Counted from the first letter of the stretch, positions 27,132 to 37,522 are shown. The stretch: 64,000 nt of DNA from Pseudomonas sp. MPC6 (GCF_006094435.1 NZ_CP034783.1:4739001-4803000); one strand, 5' to 3'. Notes: generated from the sequence alone by a model not told the origin. Translations and numbers: made by a program.

Positions 27132-27587
27132 TCATGCCTGCCGTGTAGTGCTGCGGTACATGAACAGCAAGGCCAGGGCGAGTAGCAGCATCGCCAATAC
27201 CCGACTGCCGGACAGCTCGATCTGCGGGTTGCCCAGCCAGCCGAAGTGATCGATCAACATCCCCATGCCCAGTTGCCCGACGATCACGGCGACCGTTGCC
27301 ACCGCTGTGCCCACCCGGGGTACAGCGCCGACCATCACCATCATGTAGACCACGCCGAACAACGCCCCGCCGAGCTGCCATTTCGGCACGTCCAGCAGGC
27401 TCATGGCATGGGCCGGTTCGAAAAACAGGATCAACAACCCGGTGAGCACGGCGCCCACCACGAACGTCAGCAAACTGCTGCGCAATACGCCGACCGTTTC
27501 GCCCAGTCGCCCGTTGATCGCCGCCTGGATACTCAGCACCGCACCGGCGGCCACGACCACCACCAACAATATAATCAGATTCATCAT
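27132..27587 (-). CDS. YdcZ-family (DUF606) DMT transporter subunit B
   Basis: 151-residue membrane protein with about five hydrophobic segments and the family GQLGMGMLIDHFGWLG motif. It starts MMNLIILLVVVVAAGAVLSIQAAINGRLGE. Its ATG at 27587 shares the A of the preceding gene's TGA (TGATG), so it is translationally coupled to a second, homologous protein of the same family. The pair probably forms a heteromeric exporter of the drug/metabolite superfamily. Substrate unknown. Confidence 0.87.
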   Translation of the reverse strand: MMNLIILLVVVVAAGAVLSIQAAINGRLGETVGVLRSSLLTFVVGAVLTGLLILFFEPAHAMSLLDVPKWQLGGALFGVVYMMVMVGAVPRVGTAVATVAVIVGQLGMGMLIDHFGWLGNPQIELSGSRVLAMLLLALALLFMYRSTTRQA

Positions 27588-28081
27588 CAACCCCGAGCGA
27601 TCAGAACAAGTGCCGCGACAATCAGCAGCAAGGCCAGCCAACGTTCACCGTTGACCTTCTTGCGGGTGGTGCCGAACCAGCCGAAGTGGTCGATCAACAC
27701 GCTTTTGCCGACCTGGCCGGAGAGGATCGCGATCATGGTCATGGCGATACCAATGTGCGGTGTGGCCAGGGTCAGCACCACCACGTACACCGGCCCGAGG
27801 AAACCGCCGAGCAACTGCCAGCGCGGCAACTCGCTGAAAGCCGGCCCCTGTTGCGGGCCGCTGAGCAGCAACAGGAAAAACAGAATCGCCGAGCCGACGC
27901 CGAAGATGCTGAAGGTGGCCCACAGGTGACCGACCTGAACCCCGAGCGGCCCGAGCAAGCCGGCCTCCACGGATAGGCCCATGCCGGCGAGGATGACCAG
28001 GGGCAGCAGCAATAGCCGCAACCCGGGTTTGGGAGTTGGCGTTGCGACAACATCAACGTTGTCGATTGAAGAAGATTGCAT
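27587..28081 (-). CDS. YdcZ-family (DUF606) DMT transporter subunit A
   Basis: 164-residue membrane protein, paralogue of the downstream gene. The two share W-x-L-x-GxxxGxVYxxxx and GQVGKSVLIDHFGWFG blocks. It has about five membrane segments after a 20-residue polar N-terminus. It is divergent from a LysR gene 239 bp away, so that regulator is its likely controller. The function is export of an unknown small molecule. Confidence 0.87.
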   Translation of the reverse strand: MQSSSIDNVDVVATPTPKPGLRLLLLPLVILAGMGLSVEAGLLGPLGVQVGHLWATFSIFGVGSAILFFLLLLSGPQQGPAFSELPRWQLLGGFLGPVYVVVLTLATPHIGIAMTMIAILSGQVGKSVLIDHFGWFGTTRKKVNGERWLALLLIVAALVLIARG

Positions 28082-28119
28082 CGGGAGTTCCTGGGTAGTC
28101 GATCAAAGCACGAACCCCC

Positions 28120-28209
28120 TGTAGGAGCTGGCTTGCCAGCGAAGAGGCCATCACATCCAACATCACTTTTGCCTGTGCCACCGCCTTCGCTGGCAAGCCA
28201 GCTCCTACA
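28120..28209. repeat. REPIN in a divergent promoter region
   Basis: TGTAGGAGCTGGCTTGCCAGCGAAG and its complement lie between the divergent YdcZ pair and the LysR gene, unusual because most REPINs here sit at gene 3' ends. Confidence 0.9.
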
Positions 28210-28320
28210 GGGGGTTTGCGTTGTCAGTGGGATAGGCGCGCATTATCGGCTGGCGATGCTTTGCGATAAATGGGAGCATCCCGACAACACTTTTGCGTAA
28301 AGCGCACAGCAGGATTGATC

Positions 28321-29256
28321 ATGCACGGCCTCAACGAACTGGGATTCAAGGCACTTCGATTGTTTGTCGCCGTTCTCGACCACGGCAGCTTTTCCGAGGT
28401 GGCTCGCCGTGAGGGCCTGGCGCCCTCTTCGATTTCCCGGCAGATCCAATTGATGGAGCAGGCGCTGAGTCAGCAACTGCTCTACCGCCACACCCGCGCC
28501 GTATCGCCCACTGAAGCCGGGCGTATGCTCGGCCATCACGCGCGCCTGGTGCTGGTGCAACTGGAAGAAGCCGAACAAGCCTTGCAGGAACAGCAAAGCG
28601 AACCCGGCGGGCTGGTACGGATCAATGCGCCGGTGGTGTTTGGTCAACGGCATTTGACGCCGTGGCTAGGGCAACTCTGTGAGCGCTACCCGAAACTGCA
28701 ACTGGATATCCAGCAGACCGACAGCTACATCGACCCGTTGCAGGAAGGCGCCGATCTGTTGTTTCGCATCGGCCCGCTGCACGATTCGAGCATGCAGGCG
28801 CGCATCCTGGCGCCCCAGCGTTTTCAGGTGGCGGCGAGCCCGGCCTACCTGAAACGGCACGGCACACCGCAGCATCCCGACGAGCTCGCGGCGCATCAGT
28901 GCCTCGCCTACAAGGGCGTGGCCGGTCAGCAGCGCTGGTTCTTTCGCCAGGGTCAGCAGGACTGGACGCCTTACTCGGTCAAGGGGCCGATCACCGGCAA
29001 CCATGCCGACACCCTGACCCAGGCTGCCGAGCAGGGCCTGGGGTTGGTGATGTTTCCATCGTGGCTGATTGGCGAAGCGGTGCGCAACGGCACGCTGGTG
29101 CCGGTGCTGAAGGACTATGAGGTGTCCAACAGCCTCGAACCGCAACAGATCGCCGTGCTCTGGCCAGGCAGTCGACGGTTGTCGGTGAAGGTCAGGACGG
29201 TGATCGATTTTTTCGTCGAGTGTTTTGGTGCGGTGCCTTACTGGGACAGGCCGTAA
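28321..29256 (+). CDS. LysR-family transcriptional regulator
   Basis: 311-residue regulator. The N-terminal winged helix reads FKALRLFVAVLDHGSFSEVARREGLAPSSISRQIQLMEQALSQQLLYRHTRAVSPTEAGR (about residues 9-68). A periplasmic-binding-protein-like effector domain follows (GGLVRINAPVVFGQRHLTPWL onward), of the CrgA-like subgroup. It is divergent from the two-gene YdcZ transporter, the likely target. The ATG at 28321 (MHGLNELGFKAL) is the best start. Confidence 0.9.
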   Translation: MHGLNELGFKALRLFVAVLDHGSFSEVARREGLAPSSISRQIQLMEQALSQQLLYRHTRAVSPTEAGRMLGHHARLVLVQLEEAEQALQEQQSEPGGLVRINAPVVFGQRHLTPWLGQLCERYPKLQLDIQQTDSYIDPLQEGADLLFRIGPLHDSSMQARILAPQRFQVAASPAYLKRHGTPQHPDELAAHQCLAYKGVAGQQRWFFRQGQQDWTPYSVKGPITGNHADTLTQAAEQGLGLVMFPSWLIGEAVRNGTLVPVLKDYEVSNSLEPQQIAVLWPGSRRLSVKVRTVIDFFVECFGAVPYWDRP

Positions 29257-29307
29257 AGCCTCTAAACACCGTAATCCTTGTGGGAGCGGGTGTCAGGGAG
29301 GGACGGG

Positions 29308-30624
29308 TTACAAAACCATCGCGGCCACCCAGCCAAACCCCAGCAACGGCAGGTTGTAGTGCAGGAAAGTCGGGACCACGGTGTCCCAGACATGGTGATG
29401 CTGGCCATCGATATTCAGGCCGGAGGTCGGGCCCAGGGTCGAGTCCGAGGCGGGCGAACCGGCGTCACCCAGGGCGCCGGCCGTGCCGACGATGCTGACG
29501 ATCGCCAGCGGGCTGAAGCCCAGTTGCACGCACAGCGGCACGAAAATCACCGCCAGGATCGGCACGGTGGAAAACGACGAGCCGATACCCATGGTCACCA
29601 ACAGGCCCACCAGCAACATCAGCAACGCGCCGATAGCCTTGCTGTGGCCGATCCACGAGGCCGAGGTTTCGACCAGCGTCTGCACCTCTCCGGTGGCTTT
29701 GATCACTTCGCCAAAACCGGAGGCGGCGATCATGATGAAGCCGATCATCGCCATCATCTTCATGCCTTCGGTGAACAGGTCGTCGGTGTCGCGCCATTTG
29801 ACGATGCCCGATGCCGAAAAAATCAGAAACCCTGCCAACGCACCGATGATCATCGAGTCCAGCAGCAACTGAACGATGAACGCCGCGGCGATGGCCAGGC
29901 CGGCCACCATCAGGCTCAGCGGGTTGTACTGCACCGCGACCTGCTCGACCTGTTCGATTTTTTCCAGGTTGTAGACCCGCTTCTTGCGGTAGCTGATAAA
30001 CGCAGCGCCAAGGCCAAACGCCATGCCCAACGCCGGAATGCCCATGGCATGGGTGACGTTGATACCGCTGATATCGACGCCGCTGCGGGCAACGTTGGCC
30101 AGCAGGATTTCATTCAGGAAGATGTTGCCGAAGCCCACGGGCAGGAACATGTACGGCGTGATCAGGCCAAAGGTAATGACACAGGCGATCAACCGCCGGT
30201 CCAGTTGCAGCTTGGTCAGCACATATAACAGCGGCGGTACCAGCAGCGGAATGAAGGCGATATGTATCGGCAAGATATTCTGAGAAGCAATGGCCACCAC
30301 CCACAGCAAGCCAATCAGCAGCCACTTGACCTGTCCGCCACCGCTGGCGTGCTGGCGATCGACCATCGCCAAGGCCTTGTCGGCCAGGGCATGGGCCAGG
30401 CCGGACTTGGCAATGGCCACCGCGAACGCACCCAGCAAGGCGTAGGACAACGCGACCGTCGCCCCGCCGCCGAGGCCGCTGTTGAACGCCTTGAGCGTCG
30501 CGTCGATGCCCAGGCCACCGGTCAGGCCACCGACCAGCGCGCCGACGATCAGCGCGATCACCACATGCACGCGGGACAGGCTGAGTATCAGCATGACGCC
30601 GACCGCGGCAATTACTGCATTCAT
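29308..30624 (-). CDS. Na+/H+ antiporter family protein
   Basis: 438-residue polytopic inner-membrane protein with about eleven hydrophobic segments. The N-terminal block [39 protein letters not shown] and the later [14 protein letters not shown] and [20 protein letters not shown] segments fit the NhaC-like antiporter family. TGAGGTC lies eight bases upstream of the ATG at 30624. It faces the convergent LysR gene and is divergent from the chemoreceptor gene. A similar transporter next to the tlpQ receptor gene is recalled in P. aeruginosa (PA2653-PA2654). The true substrate may be an organic anion. Confidence 0.83.
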   Translation of the reverse strand: MNAVIAAVGVMLILSLSRVHVVIALIVGALVGGLTGGLGIDATLKAFNSGLGGGATVALSYALLGAFAVAIAKSGLAHALADKALAMVDRQHASGGGQVKWLLIGLLWVVAIASQNILPIHIAFIPLLVPPLLYVLTKLQLDRRLIACVITFGLITPYMFLPVGFGNIFLNEILLANVARSGVDISGINVTHAMGIPALGMAFGLGAAFISYRKKRVYNLEKIEQVEQVAVQYNPLSLMVAGLAIAAAFIVQLLLDSMIIGALAGFLIFSASGIVKWRDTDDLFTEGMKMMAMIGFIMIAASGFGEVIKATGEVQTLVETSASWIGHSKAIGALLMLLVGLLVTMGIGSSFSTVPILAVIFVPLCVQLGFSPLAIVSIVGTAGALGDAGSPASDSTLGPTSGLNIDGQHHHVWDTVVPTFLHYNLPLLGFGWVAAMVL

Positions 30625-30781
30625 TATCAAGACCTCAAGACAAACGGAATGAGTCCGGCCGGCAGTCTGCGTGAGCCGCCAGCGGGTTGAAGAATGGGTT
30701 TTATTAGAGGGCGCGCACTGTGCCGGACCGTCGCGGCCTTGTCAAAGCCAATGCCCTCCATGCAGACGGGCCGCCACTCCC

Positions 30782-30881
30782 TGTAGGAGCGAGCTTGCTC
30801 GCGAAGGACGTTAACGATAATGCGTTCTTTCTGAGTGAATGCGTCGTCCTTGAGACCATCGCGAGCAAGCTCGCTCCTACA
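30782..30881. repeat. REPIN, GCGAGC class, in a divergent promoter region
   Basis: TGTAGGAGCGAGCTTGCTCGCGAAGG and its complement around a 50-bp spacer. The rest of 30625-31005, between the antiporter and chemoreceptor genes, shows no gene. Confidence 0.9.
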
Positions 30882-31005
30882 GGGGGGGGCTGTGCAAGGC
30901 ATCAATTTCACACTGGTCTCTTATTCGCCGGACGGCATAAAGAAAGCCGAAACCCTGCCGCTACAGTGCCGAGTCTCAGATAATTATCGAATAAAGGACG
31001 TCTCC

Positions 31006-33153
31006 ATGCCGCTCAGACAACTGTCCATTCAATGGAAGATCACCCTGCTCGCCGGGCTCTGCCTGGCCGGTATCGTGACCCTGCTGGTGGGTCTTTCGCT
31101 GTATCGCATGGAGCACAGCGCCGCGCTGGTGAAAGCCTCGAGCATGGAGATGCTCACCGAAGCCGCCCAGGCCCGGATCGAATCCCAGGGTGAAAACCAG
31201 GCGTTGGAGATTCGCCAGCAGTTCATGGACGCCTATCAATACGGCCACGGATTTTCCCGCCAGGTGCTGTTCCTGCGCGACCAGGCCGAGAAGCGCTTTC
31301 TCGACGCCTTCGACCTGCGTGAAGACCTGACCCGCCAGGTCAAGTCGGCGCTGCAAGCCAACCCGGAACTGCTTGGCCTGTCGCTGGTGTTCGAAGCCAA
31401 TGCGCTGGACGGCAAGGACGATCTGTTTGCCGGCCAGGCGGAGCTGGGCAGCAACGACAAGGGCCGTTTCGCCCTGTATTGGTCGCAACCGACGCCAGGC
31501 AAGGTGACCTCCATGGCACTGCCCGAAAGCGACATGACCGACACCGCCACCGGCCCCAGCGGCGAGCCGGCGAACGCCTGGTTCACCTGCCCGCGCACCA
31601 CGCTCAAGCCCTGCGTGATCGAGCCCTACTTCTATGTGATCGACGGGCAGAAGGTGCTGATGACCAGCATCGTTTTCCCGCTGATGGTCAATGGCAAGGT
31701 CATCGCGTCGCTGTCGGCGGACATCAACCTTAACAGCCTGCAAGCGGTCAGCCGGGGCGCAAGCCAGAAGCTGTATGACGGCCAGACCCACGTCAGCATC
31801 ATCAGCCCGGTCGGTTTGCTCGCCGGCTACAGCCCGGACGCCAGCAAACTCAGCCAGCGCCTGGATACCGTGGACCCGACCGACGGTGCCGAACTGATCC
31901 GCATGCTGGCCACCAGCAGCCAGACCGAAAGCCTGCACAGCAAACAACAGCTGAAAGTGCTGGCGCCGTTCCAGCCGATTCCCGGTGGCAAGCCTTGGGG
32001 CGTGTTGCTCGAGGTGCCGGAAAAAGTGCTGGTGGGCCCTGCCGAAGCCCTGAAGAAACAACTCGATGACAGCAACACCGCCGGCACGCTGATGGAACTC
32101 GGCCTCGGCGCACTGGCGGCGTTGATCGGCCTGTTGCTGGTATGGCTGATGGCCCGCAGCGTGACCAAACCGATTCTCGGCGTGGCGCACATGCTCGAAG
32201 ACATCGCCAGCGGCGAAGGCGACCTGACCCGTCGCCTGGCCTATGACAAACAGGACGAATTGGGCCAGTTGGCCGGCTGGTTCAATCGCTTCCTCGACAA
32301 GCTGCAACCGATCATTGCCGAGGTCAAACGCTCGGTGCAGGACGCGCGCAGCACGGCGGATCAGTCCTCCGCCATCGCCACCCAGACCAGTGCCGGCATG
32401 GAACAGCAATACCGCCAGGTGGATCAGGTCGCGACCGCCTCCCACGAAATGAGCGCCACCGCCCAGGATGTCGCCCGCAGCGCCGCACAAGCGGCACAAG
32501 CGGCGCGGGATGCTGATCACGCCACCCGTCGTGGCCTGACCGTAATCGACCAGACCACCACCAGCATCGACAACCTCGCCGCCGACATGAGCGCGGCCAT
32601 GGTCCAGGTCGAAGGCCTGGCGGCCAACAGCGAGAAAATCGGTTCGGTGCTGGAAGTGATTCGCGCCATCGCCGAACAGACCAACCTGCTGGCCCTCAAC
32701 GCCGCGATCGAAGCGGCCCGCGCCGGTGAGGCCGGACGCGGTTTTGCCGTGGTGGCCGATGAAGTGCGCAACCTGGCACGCCGGACCCAGGAGTCAGTCG
32801 AAGAAACGCGCTTGGTGATCGAGCAGTTGCAGAGCGGCACCCAGGAGGTGGTGGGATCGATGAGCAATAGCCATCGACAGGCTCAAGGCAGCGTCGAGCA
32901 GGTGGGTCAAGCAGTGACGGCGCTGCGCCAGATTGGCGAAGCAGTGACGGTGATCAGCGACATGAACCTGCAGATCGCCAGTGCCGCGGAAGAGCAAAGC
33001 GCGGTGGCCGAAGAGATCAACAACAACGTGGCGACGATTCGGGATGTGACCGAGTCGCTGTCGGGGCAGGCCAATGAATCGGCGCGGGTGAGTCAGTCGC
33101 TGAACAGCCTGGCCAATCAGCAGCAGAGTTTGATGGATCAGTTCCGCGTCTGA
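31006..33153 (+). CDS. methyl-accepting chemotaxis protein, TlpQ-like
   Basis: 715-residue chemoreceptor: transmembrane helix about 12-34, a long periplasmic dCache-type ligand domain to about 360, second helix about 363-387 ([20 protein letters not shown]), HAMP and a cytoplasmic signalling coiled coil. The hairpin tip reads [35 protein letters not shown] (about 558-592). The size and its position beside BqsS/BqsR-like genes match P. aeruginosa TlpQ (PA2654), the polyamine/histamine receptor; ligand specificity here is inferred. The ATG at 31006 follows AAAGGACG. The C-terminus QFRV has no CheR-binding pentapeptide. Confidence 0.88.
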   Translation: MPLRQLSIQWKITLLAGLCLAGIVTLLVGLSLYRMEHSAALVKASSMEMLTEAAQARIESQGENQALEIRQQFMDAYQYGHGFSRQVLFLRDQAEKRFLDAFDLREDLTRQVKSALQANPELLGLSLVFEANALDGKDDLFAGQAELGSNDKGRFALYWSQPTPGKVTSMALPESDMTDTATGPSGEPANAWFTCPRTTLKPCVIEPYFYVIDGQKVLMTSIVFPLMVNGKVIASLSADINLNSLQAVSRGASQKLYDGQTHVSIISPVGLLAGYSPDASKLSQRLDTVDPTDGAELIRMLATSSQTESLHSKQQLKVLAPFQPIPGGKPWGVLLEVPEKVLVGPAEALKKQLDDSNTAGTLMELGLGALAALIGLLLVWLMARSVTKPILGVAHMLEDIASGEGDLTRRLAYDKQDELGQLAGWFNRFLDKLQPIIAEVKRSVQDARSTADQSSAIATQTSAGMEQQYRQVDQVATASHEMSATAQDVARSAAQAAQAARDADHATRRGLTVIDQTTTSIDNLAADMSAAMVQVEGLAANSEKIGSVLEVIRAIAEQTNLLALNAAIEAARAGEAGRGFAVVADEVRNLARRTQESVEETRLVIEQLQSGTQEVVGSMSNSHRQAQGSVEQVGQAVTALRQIGEAVTVISDMNLQIASAAEEQSAVAEEINNNVATIRDVTESLSGQANESARVSQSLNSLANQQQSLMDQFRV

Positions 33154-33182
33154 CCTGGTTTTTACTGACGACACACCCCCCC

Positions 33183-33272
33183 TGTAGGAGCTGGCTTGCC
33201 AGCGAAAGCGGTAGCACATCCAACACATATGTTGGCTGTCAGGACGCCTTCGCTGGCAAGCCAGCTCCTACA
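33183..33272. repeat. REPIN between convergent genes
   Basis: TGTAGGAGCTGGCTTGCCAGCGAAAGCGG and its complement lie between the chemoreceptor and sensor kinase 3' ends. Confidence 0.92.
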
Positions 33273-33300
33273 GGGGACCGTGTGAACATTAAGATCTGGG

Positions 33301-34614
33301 TCAGCGCCTGGGCAATTCGATCACCACCTTCAACCCGCCCCACTCACTCTCCTCCAACCTCATCAACCCGCCCCACGTATCAACGATGTCGCGCACAATT
33401 CCCAAGCCCAACCCGTGCCCATCCATCTGCTCATCCAGCCGCGTACCGCGACTGAGCACCTGCTCGCGGCGGTCCTCGGGAATCCCCGGGCCATCGTCTT
33501 CCACGCTCAGCTCAAACCCTTGCGCCGTCTCGACCACGCTCAAGCGCACCTCGGCATCCGTCCACTTGCAGGCGTTGTCCAGCAGGTTGCCGAGCAACTC
33601 CAGCACATCCTCCCGATCCCACGGCAACAGCAAGCCCTTGGGCGCTACATAGCTGAGATCCAGGTGTTCACCGTGGATCATGTTCAACGTCGCCAGCAAC
33701 CCCGGCAGTTCCGCATCGCAATCAAACAGCGCCCCCGGTAAGGCGTCGCCGGACAACCGGGCGCGGTTGAGTTCGCGGTTAAGCCGCTGCTGCACGTGCT
33801 CAAGCTGCTGCTGAATCACTTTGCGCAGTTCCGGCTGAGCGTCGAATTTTTCGCTGGAGGCCAGGCTCAACAACACTGCCAGCGGGGTTTTCAAGGCATG
33901 CCCGAGGTTGCCCAAGGCATTGCGCGAACGCTTGAGGCTGTCTTCGGTGTGGGCCAGCAAATGGTTGATCTGCGCCACCAGCGGCTCCAGCTCCACCGGC
34001 ACCTGATCATCGAGTTGCGAGCGCTGGCCCTGCTGCAACTGGGCGATTTGTTCACGGGCCTTTTCCAGCGGCCGCAAGGCGCGGCGCACGGTGATCCGCT
34101 GCAGCAACAGAATCAACAGCAACCCCGCCAGGCCCAGGCCGAGTCCGACCTGTTGCATGCGCAAAAAACTGTCGCGCACCGGGGTGTAGTCCTGGGCGAC
34201 GCTGATGGAAATCGACTGGCCGAGGCGGCGATAGTCCGAGCGCAATATCAGCAGCTGCTGCCCTTCCGGCCCCAGCTGCAGGTTGCTGTGCAGCCCGGGA
34301 TGGTCCAGGCGCGGCAGTTCCTGATCCCACAGCGAACGGGAGCGCCAATGGCTGTCGGCAAAGTCGATGCGGAAATAGTGCCCGGAAAACGGGCGCTGAT
34401 ACGCCGGCGACAGGTGTCGTTCATCCAGCTGCAACCCCTGAGGCCCGCGCACCAGTGCTACCAGCAGGCTTTCACTGTCGTTGCGCAACCCGGCTTCGAG
34501 GTAGCGCTGCAAACCCATTTCGAACAGCCACAGGCTGGTCTGCGCCAGCACCAGGCCGACGATCACCATCACGCTGATCAGGCCCAGGCTCAAGCGGCGC
34601 TGGATCGACCTCAC
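33301..34614 (-). CDS. sensor histidine kinase, BqsS/CarS-like
   Basis: 437-residue membrane kinase. Helix 1 spans about 9-33, the periplasmic sensor about 34-154 and helix 2 about 155-173. The HisKA phosphoacceptor is in [13 protein letters not shown] (H239), and the ATPase motifs are NLLDNACKW (N347), DDGPGIP and GHGLGLGI. The GTG start overlaps the response-regulator TGA by four bases (GTGA). The gene order with two PepSY genes is that of P. aeruginosa bqs/car (PA2656-PA2659). That system responds to ferrous iron and calcium. I do not see the RExxE motif reported for BqsS in the sensor segment, so the signal may differ. Confidence 0.87.
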   Translation of the reverse strand: MRSIQRRLSLGLISVMVIVGLVLAQTSLWLFEMGLQRYLEAGLRNDSESLLVALVRGPQGLQLDERHLSPAYQRPFSGHYFRIDFADSHWRSRSLWDQELPRLDHPGLHSNLQLGPEGQQLLILRSDYRRLGQSISISVAQDYTPVRDSFLRMQQVGLGLGLAGLLLILLLQRITVRRALRPLEKAREQIAQLQQGQRSQLDDQVPVELEPLVAQINHLLAHTEDSLKRSRNALGNLGHALKTPLAVLLSLASSEKFDAQPELRKVIQQQLEHVQQRLNRELNRARLSGDALPGALFDCDAELPGLLATLNMIHGEHLDLSYVAPKGLLLPWDREDVLELLGNLLDNACKWTDAEVRLSVVETAQGFELSVEDDGPGIPEDRREQVLSRGTRLDEQMDGHGLGLGIVRDIVDTWGGLMRLEESEWGGLKVVIELPRR

Positions 34615-35279
34615 CGGGCTTGCCCGCCGAACAGGTAACCCTGGCCGCGACGGGTTTCGATCACGCTGCGCCCGAGTTTGCGTCGCAGGTGGTTGACGTG
34701 GACTTCCAGCACATTGGAATCGCGCTCGGTTTCACCGTCGTAGAGGTGTTCGGCGAGGTGGCTTTTGGACAGGATCTGTTCGGGGTGCAGCATGAAATAG
34801 CGCAGCAGTCGGAACTCGGCGGCGGTGAGCTGGATGTCGGCGCCGTCGCGGCTCACGCACTGGCGGCCTTCATCCAGATGCAAACCCGCCGCCTTGAGCG
34901 TCGGCTGGTTGGCCTGCCCATGGGAGCGGCGCAACAGCGCCTGGACCCGCAGGTGCAATTCTTCAGGGTGGAACGGTTTGGTCAGGTAATCGTCGGCGCC
35001 GGCCTTGAGGCCCTCGATGCGTTCGGCCCAGGAGCCGCGGGCGGTCAGGATCAGCACCGGTGTGGCCAGGCCGCCGGCCCGCCATTGAGTCAACACTTCC
35101 AGGCCCGATAGCCCCGGCAGGCCGAGGTCGAGAATGATCAGGTCGTAGGGCTCGCTGCTGCCCTGATACACCGCATCGCGACCGTCCGCCAGCCAGTCCA
35201 CGGCGTAGCCCTGGCGGTTGAGGCCGGCCATCAGTTCATCGGCCAGGGGCACGTGGTCTTCCACCAGGAGCAAACGCAT
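34611..35279 (-). CDS. OmpR-family response regulator, BqsR/CarR-like
   Basis: 222-residue two-domain regulator. The receiver has the acidic pair in LLVEDHV, the phosphoacceptor D51 in [10 protein letters not shown], and K101 in LTKPF. The C-terminal winged helix is of PmrA/OmpR type ([52 protein letters not shown]). It is coupled to the kinase by overlap and follows the PepSY genes. A BqsR/PmrA-like box lies upstream of the first gene of the operon. Confidence 0.92.
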   Translation of the reverse strand: MRLLLVEDHVPLADELMAGLNRQGYAVDWLADGRDAVYQGSSEPYDLIILDLGLPGLSGLEVLTQWRAGGLATPVLILTARGSWAERIEGLKAGADDYLTKPFHPEELHLRVQALLRRSHGQANQPTLKAAGLHLDEGRQCVSRDGADIQLTAAEFRLLRYFMLHPEQILSKSHLAEHLYDGETERDSNVLEVHVNHLRRKLGRSVIETRRGQGYLFGGQAR

Positions 35280-35282
35280 GGG

Positions 35283-35606
35283 TCAATCTTCCTTGTCTTT
35301 CAGTAACTCGCCAGTGCTGGCATCGAGGTCCAGCTCACGGACCACACCGTCGGTGGTCAGCAGCTCGACTTCATAAATGTAGACGTCATGTTTTTCCTCG
35401 AGCTCGGCTTCCAGCAGCTTGGCCCCGGGATAACGGTCCAGCGCCTGCTGCAACAGTTGCTCCAGCGGCAGGATCACCCCTTGTTGGCGCAGGCGCAGGG
35501 CTTCGTCCTGATCCAGGTCCCGGGCCATCGCCATCGAGCAAAAAACCAGCAGCGCCAGGGCCAGCCGGCTGCCGGCGCGCCGATTTGCAATACAAAGCAC
35601 CTTCAT
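35283..35606 (-). CDS. exported PepSY-domain protein (second of two)
   Basis: 107-residue periplasmic protein with a signal peptide (ANRRAGSRLALALLVFCSMAMARD) and a PepSY domain ending ELDLDASTGELLKDKED. It is a paralogue of the gene before it; both share DEALRLR and the YIY-VE-DG block. The ATG shares the A of the upstream TAA (TAATG). It ends three bases before the response-regulator start. Its equivalents (bqsPQ) belong to the BqsRS regulon in P. aeruginosa, from recollection. The role is unknown. Confidence 0.87.
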   Translation of the reverse strand: MKVLCIANRRAGSRLALALLVFCSMAMARDLDQDEALRLRQQGVILPLEQLLQQALDRYPGAKLLEAELEEKHDVYIYEVELLTTDGVVRELDLDASTGELLKDKED

Positions 35607-35914
35607 TACGTATCCTGATGATCCTTGAGCACCTGCCCGCTGACAGCGTCCAGTTCCAGGTCCCAATCGATCCCTTGTGGGTCACGCATTTCCACCTGAT
35701 AGATGTACTTGCCGTACTCTTCTTCCAGTTCGGTTTCGGTGATGGTGGAACCTGGGTGTTTGGTCAATGCGGTGGCGTTGAGCTTCTCGAAAGACACAAT
35801 GGTACCAGCGTCGCGCAACCTCAGGGCTTCATCGGGGCCGAGGTCGCGAGCCTGGGCAATGCCGGCGGTCAGGGTGATGAGGGTGGCGGTGAACAGGGCA
35901 GTCAAGGTTTTCAT
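35606..35914 (-). CDS. exported PepSY-domain protein (first of two)
   Basis: 102-residue periplasmic protein: signal peptide MKTLTALFTATLITLTAGIAQA, then a PepSY domain (RDLGPDEALRLRDAGTIVSFEKLNATALTKHPGSTITETELEEEYGKYIYQVEMRD..) ending GQVLKDHQDT. GGAGACACCC precedes the ATG. It opens a four-gene operon (PepSY, PepSY, regulator, kinase) in which each gene overlaps or touches the next. Very acidic, so it could bind metal, but that is inference. Confidence 0.87.
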   Translation of the reverse strand: MKTLTALFTATLITLTAGIAQARDLGPDEALRLRDAGTIVSFEKLNATALTKHPGSTITETELEEEYGKYIYQVEMRDPQGIDWDLELDAVSGQVLKDHQDT

Positions 35915-35968
35915 GGGTGTCTCCGTATTTTTATGTGTTGCTTACGGCGGCCACTGTAGCGATATCAA

Positions 35969-35984
35969 CTTAACTGAAACTGAA
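35969..35984 (-). promoter_or_regulatory. BqsR/PmrA-like box
   Basis: On the minus strand the text is TTCAG-TTTCAG-TTAAG. This is one mismatch from the TTAAG-N6-TTAAG direct repeat I recall for BqsR. It lies 55 bp upstream of the first PepSY start, where an activator overlapping the -35 would sit, with TACAGT further downstream as a weak -10. Confidence 0.5.
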
Positions 35985-36099
35985 TTGCCATCATTGACCC
36001 TTTAGTCAGTGTTTTCCCGCAAGCCCAAACGCAAACTGTTAAACTCGCCCCCTGCCCACATCGCCGCGGCGATCGCCACCTGACAGAGCTCAAACCACT

Positions 36100-36456
36100 G
36101 TGGAAATCTTCAAAGAATTTACCTTCGAATCCGCCCATCGCCTGCCCCACGTCCCGGACGGGCACAAGTGCGGCCGCCTGCACGGTCACTCGTTCAAGGT
36201 GGCGATTCATTTGAGTGGCGATCTTGATCCGCATACCGGCTGGATTCGCGATTTTTCGGAGATCAAGGCGATCTTCAAGCCGCTGTATGAGCGGCTGGAT
36301 CATAACTATTTGAATGACATTCCGGGGTTGGAGAATCCGACCAGTGAAGTGCTGGCCAAATTCATCTGGAAAGAATTGAAGCCCCTGCTGCCGGAACTCA
36401 GCGCGATCCGCATCCACGAAACCTGCACCAGCGGCTGCATCTATCACGGCGAATAA
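36100..36456 (+). CDS. queD: 6-carboxytetrahydropterin synthase
   Basis: 118-residue QueD/PTPS-like enzyme of queuosine synthesis, converting dihydroneopterin triphosphate to 6-carboxytetrahydropterin. Zinc histidines are seen in SAHRLPH and GRLHGHSF. The catalytic Cys is in [11 protein letters not shown] and the pterin-anchoring Glu in IHETCTSGC. Length matches the short QueD group. The start is GTG at 36100 with only a weak ribosome site. It is divergent from the PepSY operon, 185 bp away. Confidence 0.94.
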   Translation: MEIFKEFTFESAHRLPHVPDGHKCGRLHGHSFKVAIHLSGDLDPHTGWIRDFSEIKAIFKPLYERLDHNYLNDIPGLENPTSEVLAKFIWKELKPLLPELSAIRIHETCTSGCIYHGE

Positions 36457-36474
36457 ACCAGACAACACATTTCC

Positions 36475-36576
36475 TGTGCAGGAGCTGGCTTGCCAGCGAA
36501 GGTCGTTAACGATAACGCGTACATTCAGGATAAACGCGGCGCCTGGGAGTCCTTCGCTGGCAAGCCAGCTCCTACA
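36475..36576. repeat. REPIN with one arm base inserted
   Basis: Left arm CTGTGCAGGAGCTGGCTTGCCAGC carries extra bases relative to CTGTAGGAGC. The right arm TTCGCTGGCAAGCCAGCTCCTACA is normal. It lies after queD. Confidence 0.85.
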
Positions 36577-36605
36577 CGGGGCATGCGTTTCGTCAGTGAA
36601 TGATC

Positions 36606-36631
36606 AAACCACCTTTAGCGGTGGTTTTTTT
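36606..36631 (+). terminator. intrinsic terminator
   Basis: AAACCACC-TTTAGC-GGTGGTTTTTTT is an 8-bp stem with a seven-T tail, 150 bp past queD and after the REPIN. It ends queD transcription before the hydrolase gene. Confidence 0.85.
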
Positions 36632-36673
36632 ATGCCTATGCTTTTTCGCTCGCACACGCAAGAGGACGCACCC

Positions 36674-37504
36674 ATGACTGACTGGCCGCTGGCTCAGACC
36701 TTTCGTTTCAACGGGCACTCCGTGCGCTTCGCCGTCCGGGGCGACGGCCCGCCGCTGGTGTTCGTGCATGGCACGCCCTTCTCTTCTTACGTGTGGCACC
36801 GGATTGCGCCGCATTTCATCACCACGCACCGGGTGCATTACTTCGACCTGCTGGGGTATGGGCTGTCCGATAAAGTCGAGGGCGACGTGTCCCTGGGTGT
36901 GCAGAACGAACTGCTGGCCCGGCTGCTGGAGCATTGGGGCCTGGATTGCCCGGATGTGGTGGCCCACGATTTCGGTGGCGCTACCGTGTTGCGTGCGCAT
37001 CTGCTCAATGGCAAGGATTACCGCAGCCTGACGCTGATCGACCCGGTGGCGCTGACGCCCTGGGGGTCGCCGTTCGTGCAGCATGTGCGCCAACATGAGG
37101 CAGCGTTCAGCGCACTGCCCGATTACATTCAACAGGCGATCGTACCGGCCTATATCCGCGGGGCGATCAAACGTGACATCCCGGACGAAGAGCTCGCCCC
37201 TTATGTACAGCCTTGGCTGGGTGATCCGGGGCAAGCGGCGTTTTATCGGCAGATCGCGCAGATGGATGAGCGTTATACCCGCGAAGTCGAGGGGCAGTAC
37301 CCGACCGTTCGCTGCCCGGTGCAGATTCTTTGGGGCGAGGACGATCAGTGGATTCCCGTCGAGCGTGGGCGGGCGTTGCACCGGATGATGCCGGGGTCGC
37401 AGTTTCATCCGATTGCGAATGCCGGGCATCTGGTTCAGGAAGATGCGCCTGAAGCCATCGTCGCGGCGTTGCTGCGGTTTTTGCCACTACACAAATCCCC
37501 CTGA
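36674..37504 (+). CDS. alpha/beta hydrolase with Asp nucleophile
   Basis: 276-residue alpha/beta-fold hydrolase. The oxyanion HGTP segment is VFVHGTPFSSYVW (30-41). The nucleophile elbow reads VAHDFGGATVL, giving Asp99 rather than Ser as in haloalkane dehalogenases and epoxide hydrolases. The acid is in WGEDDQWIP and the base in NAGHLVQEDAPE. AGAGGA lies nine bases before the ATG at 36674; an earlier ATG at 36632 adds 14 residues and cannot be fully excluded. It could act on an epoxide or ester. It precedes codBA but is separated by a REPIN and promoter. Confidence 0.85.
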   Translation: MTDWPLAQTFRFNGHSVRFAVRGDGPPLVFVHGTPFSSYVWHRIAPHFITTHRVHYFDLLGYGLSDKVEGDVSLGVQNELLARLLEHWGLDCPDVVAHDFGGATVLRAHLLNGKDYRSLTLIDPVALTPWGSPFVQHVRQHEAAFSALPDYIQQAIVPAYIRGAIKRDIPDEELAPYVQPWLGDPGQAAFYRQIAQMDERYTREVEGQYPTVRCPVQILWGEDDQWIPVERGRALHRMMPGSQFHPIANAGHLVQEDAPEAIVAALLRFLPLHKSP

Positions 37505-37522
37505 AGAAACCCATTATCCCCC

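Noticed and set aside
29278..29310. REP element after the LysR gene
   Set aside because: Only TGTGGGAGCGGG is present and the rest diverges, so it is at most a decayed fragment.
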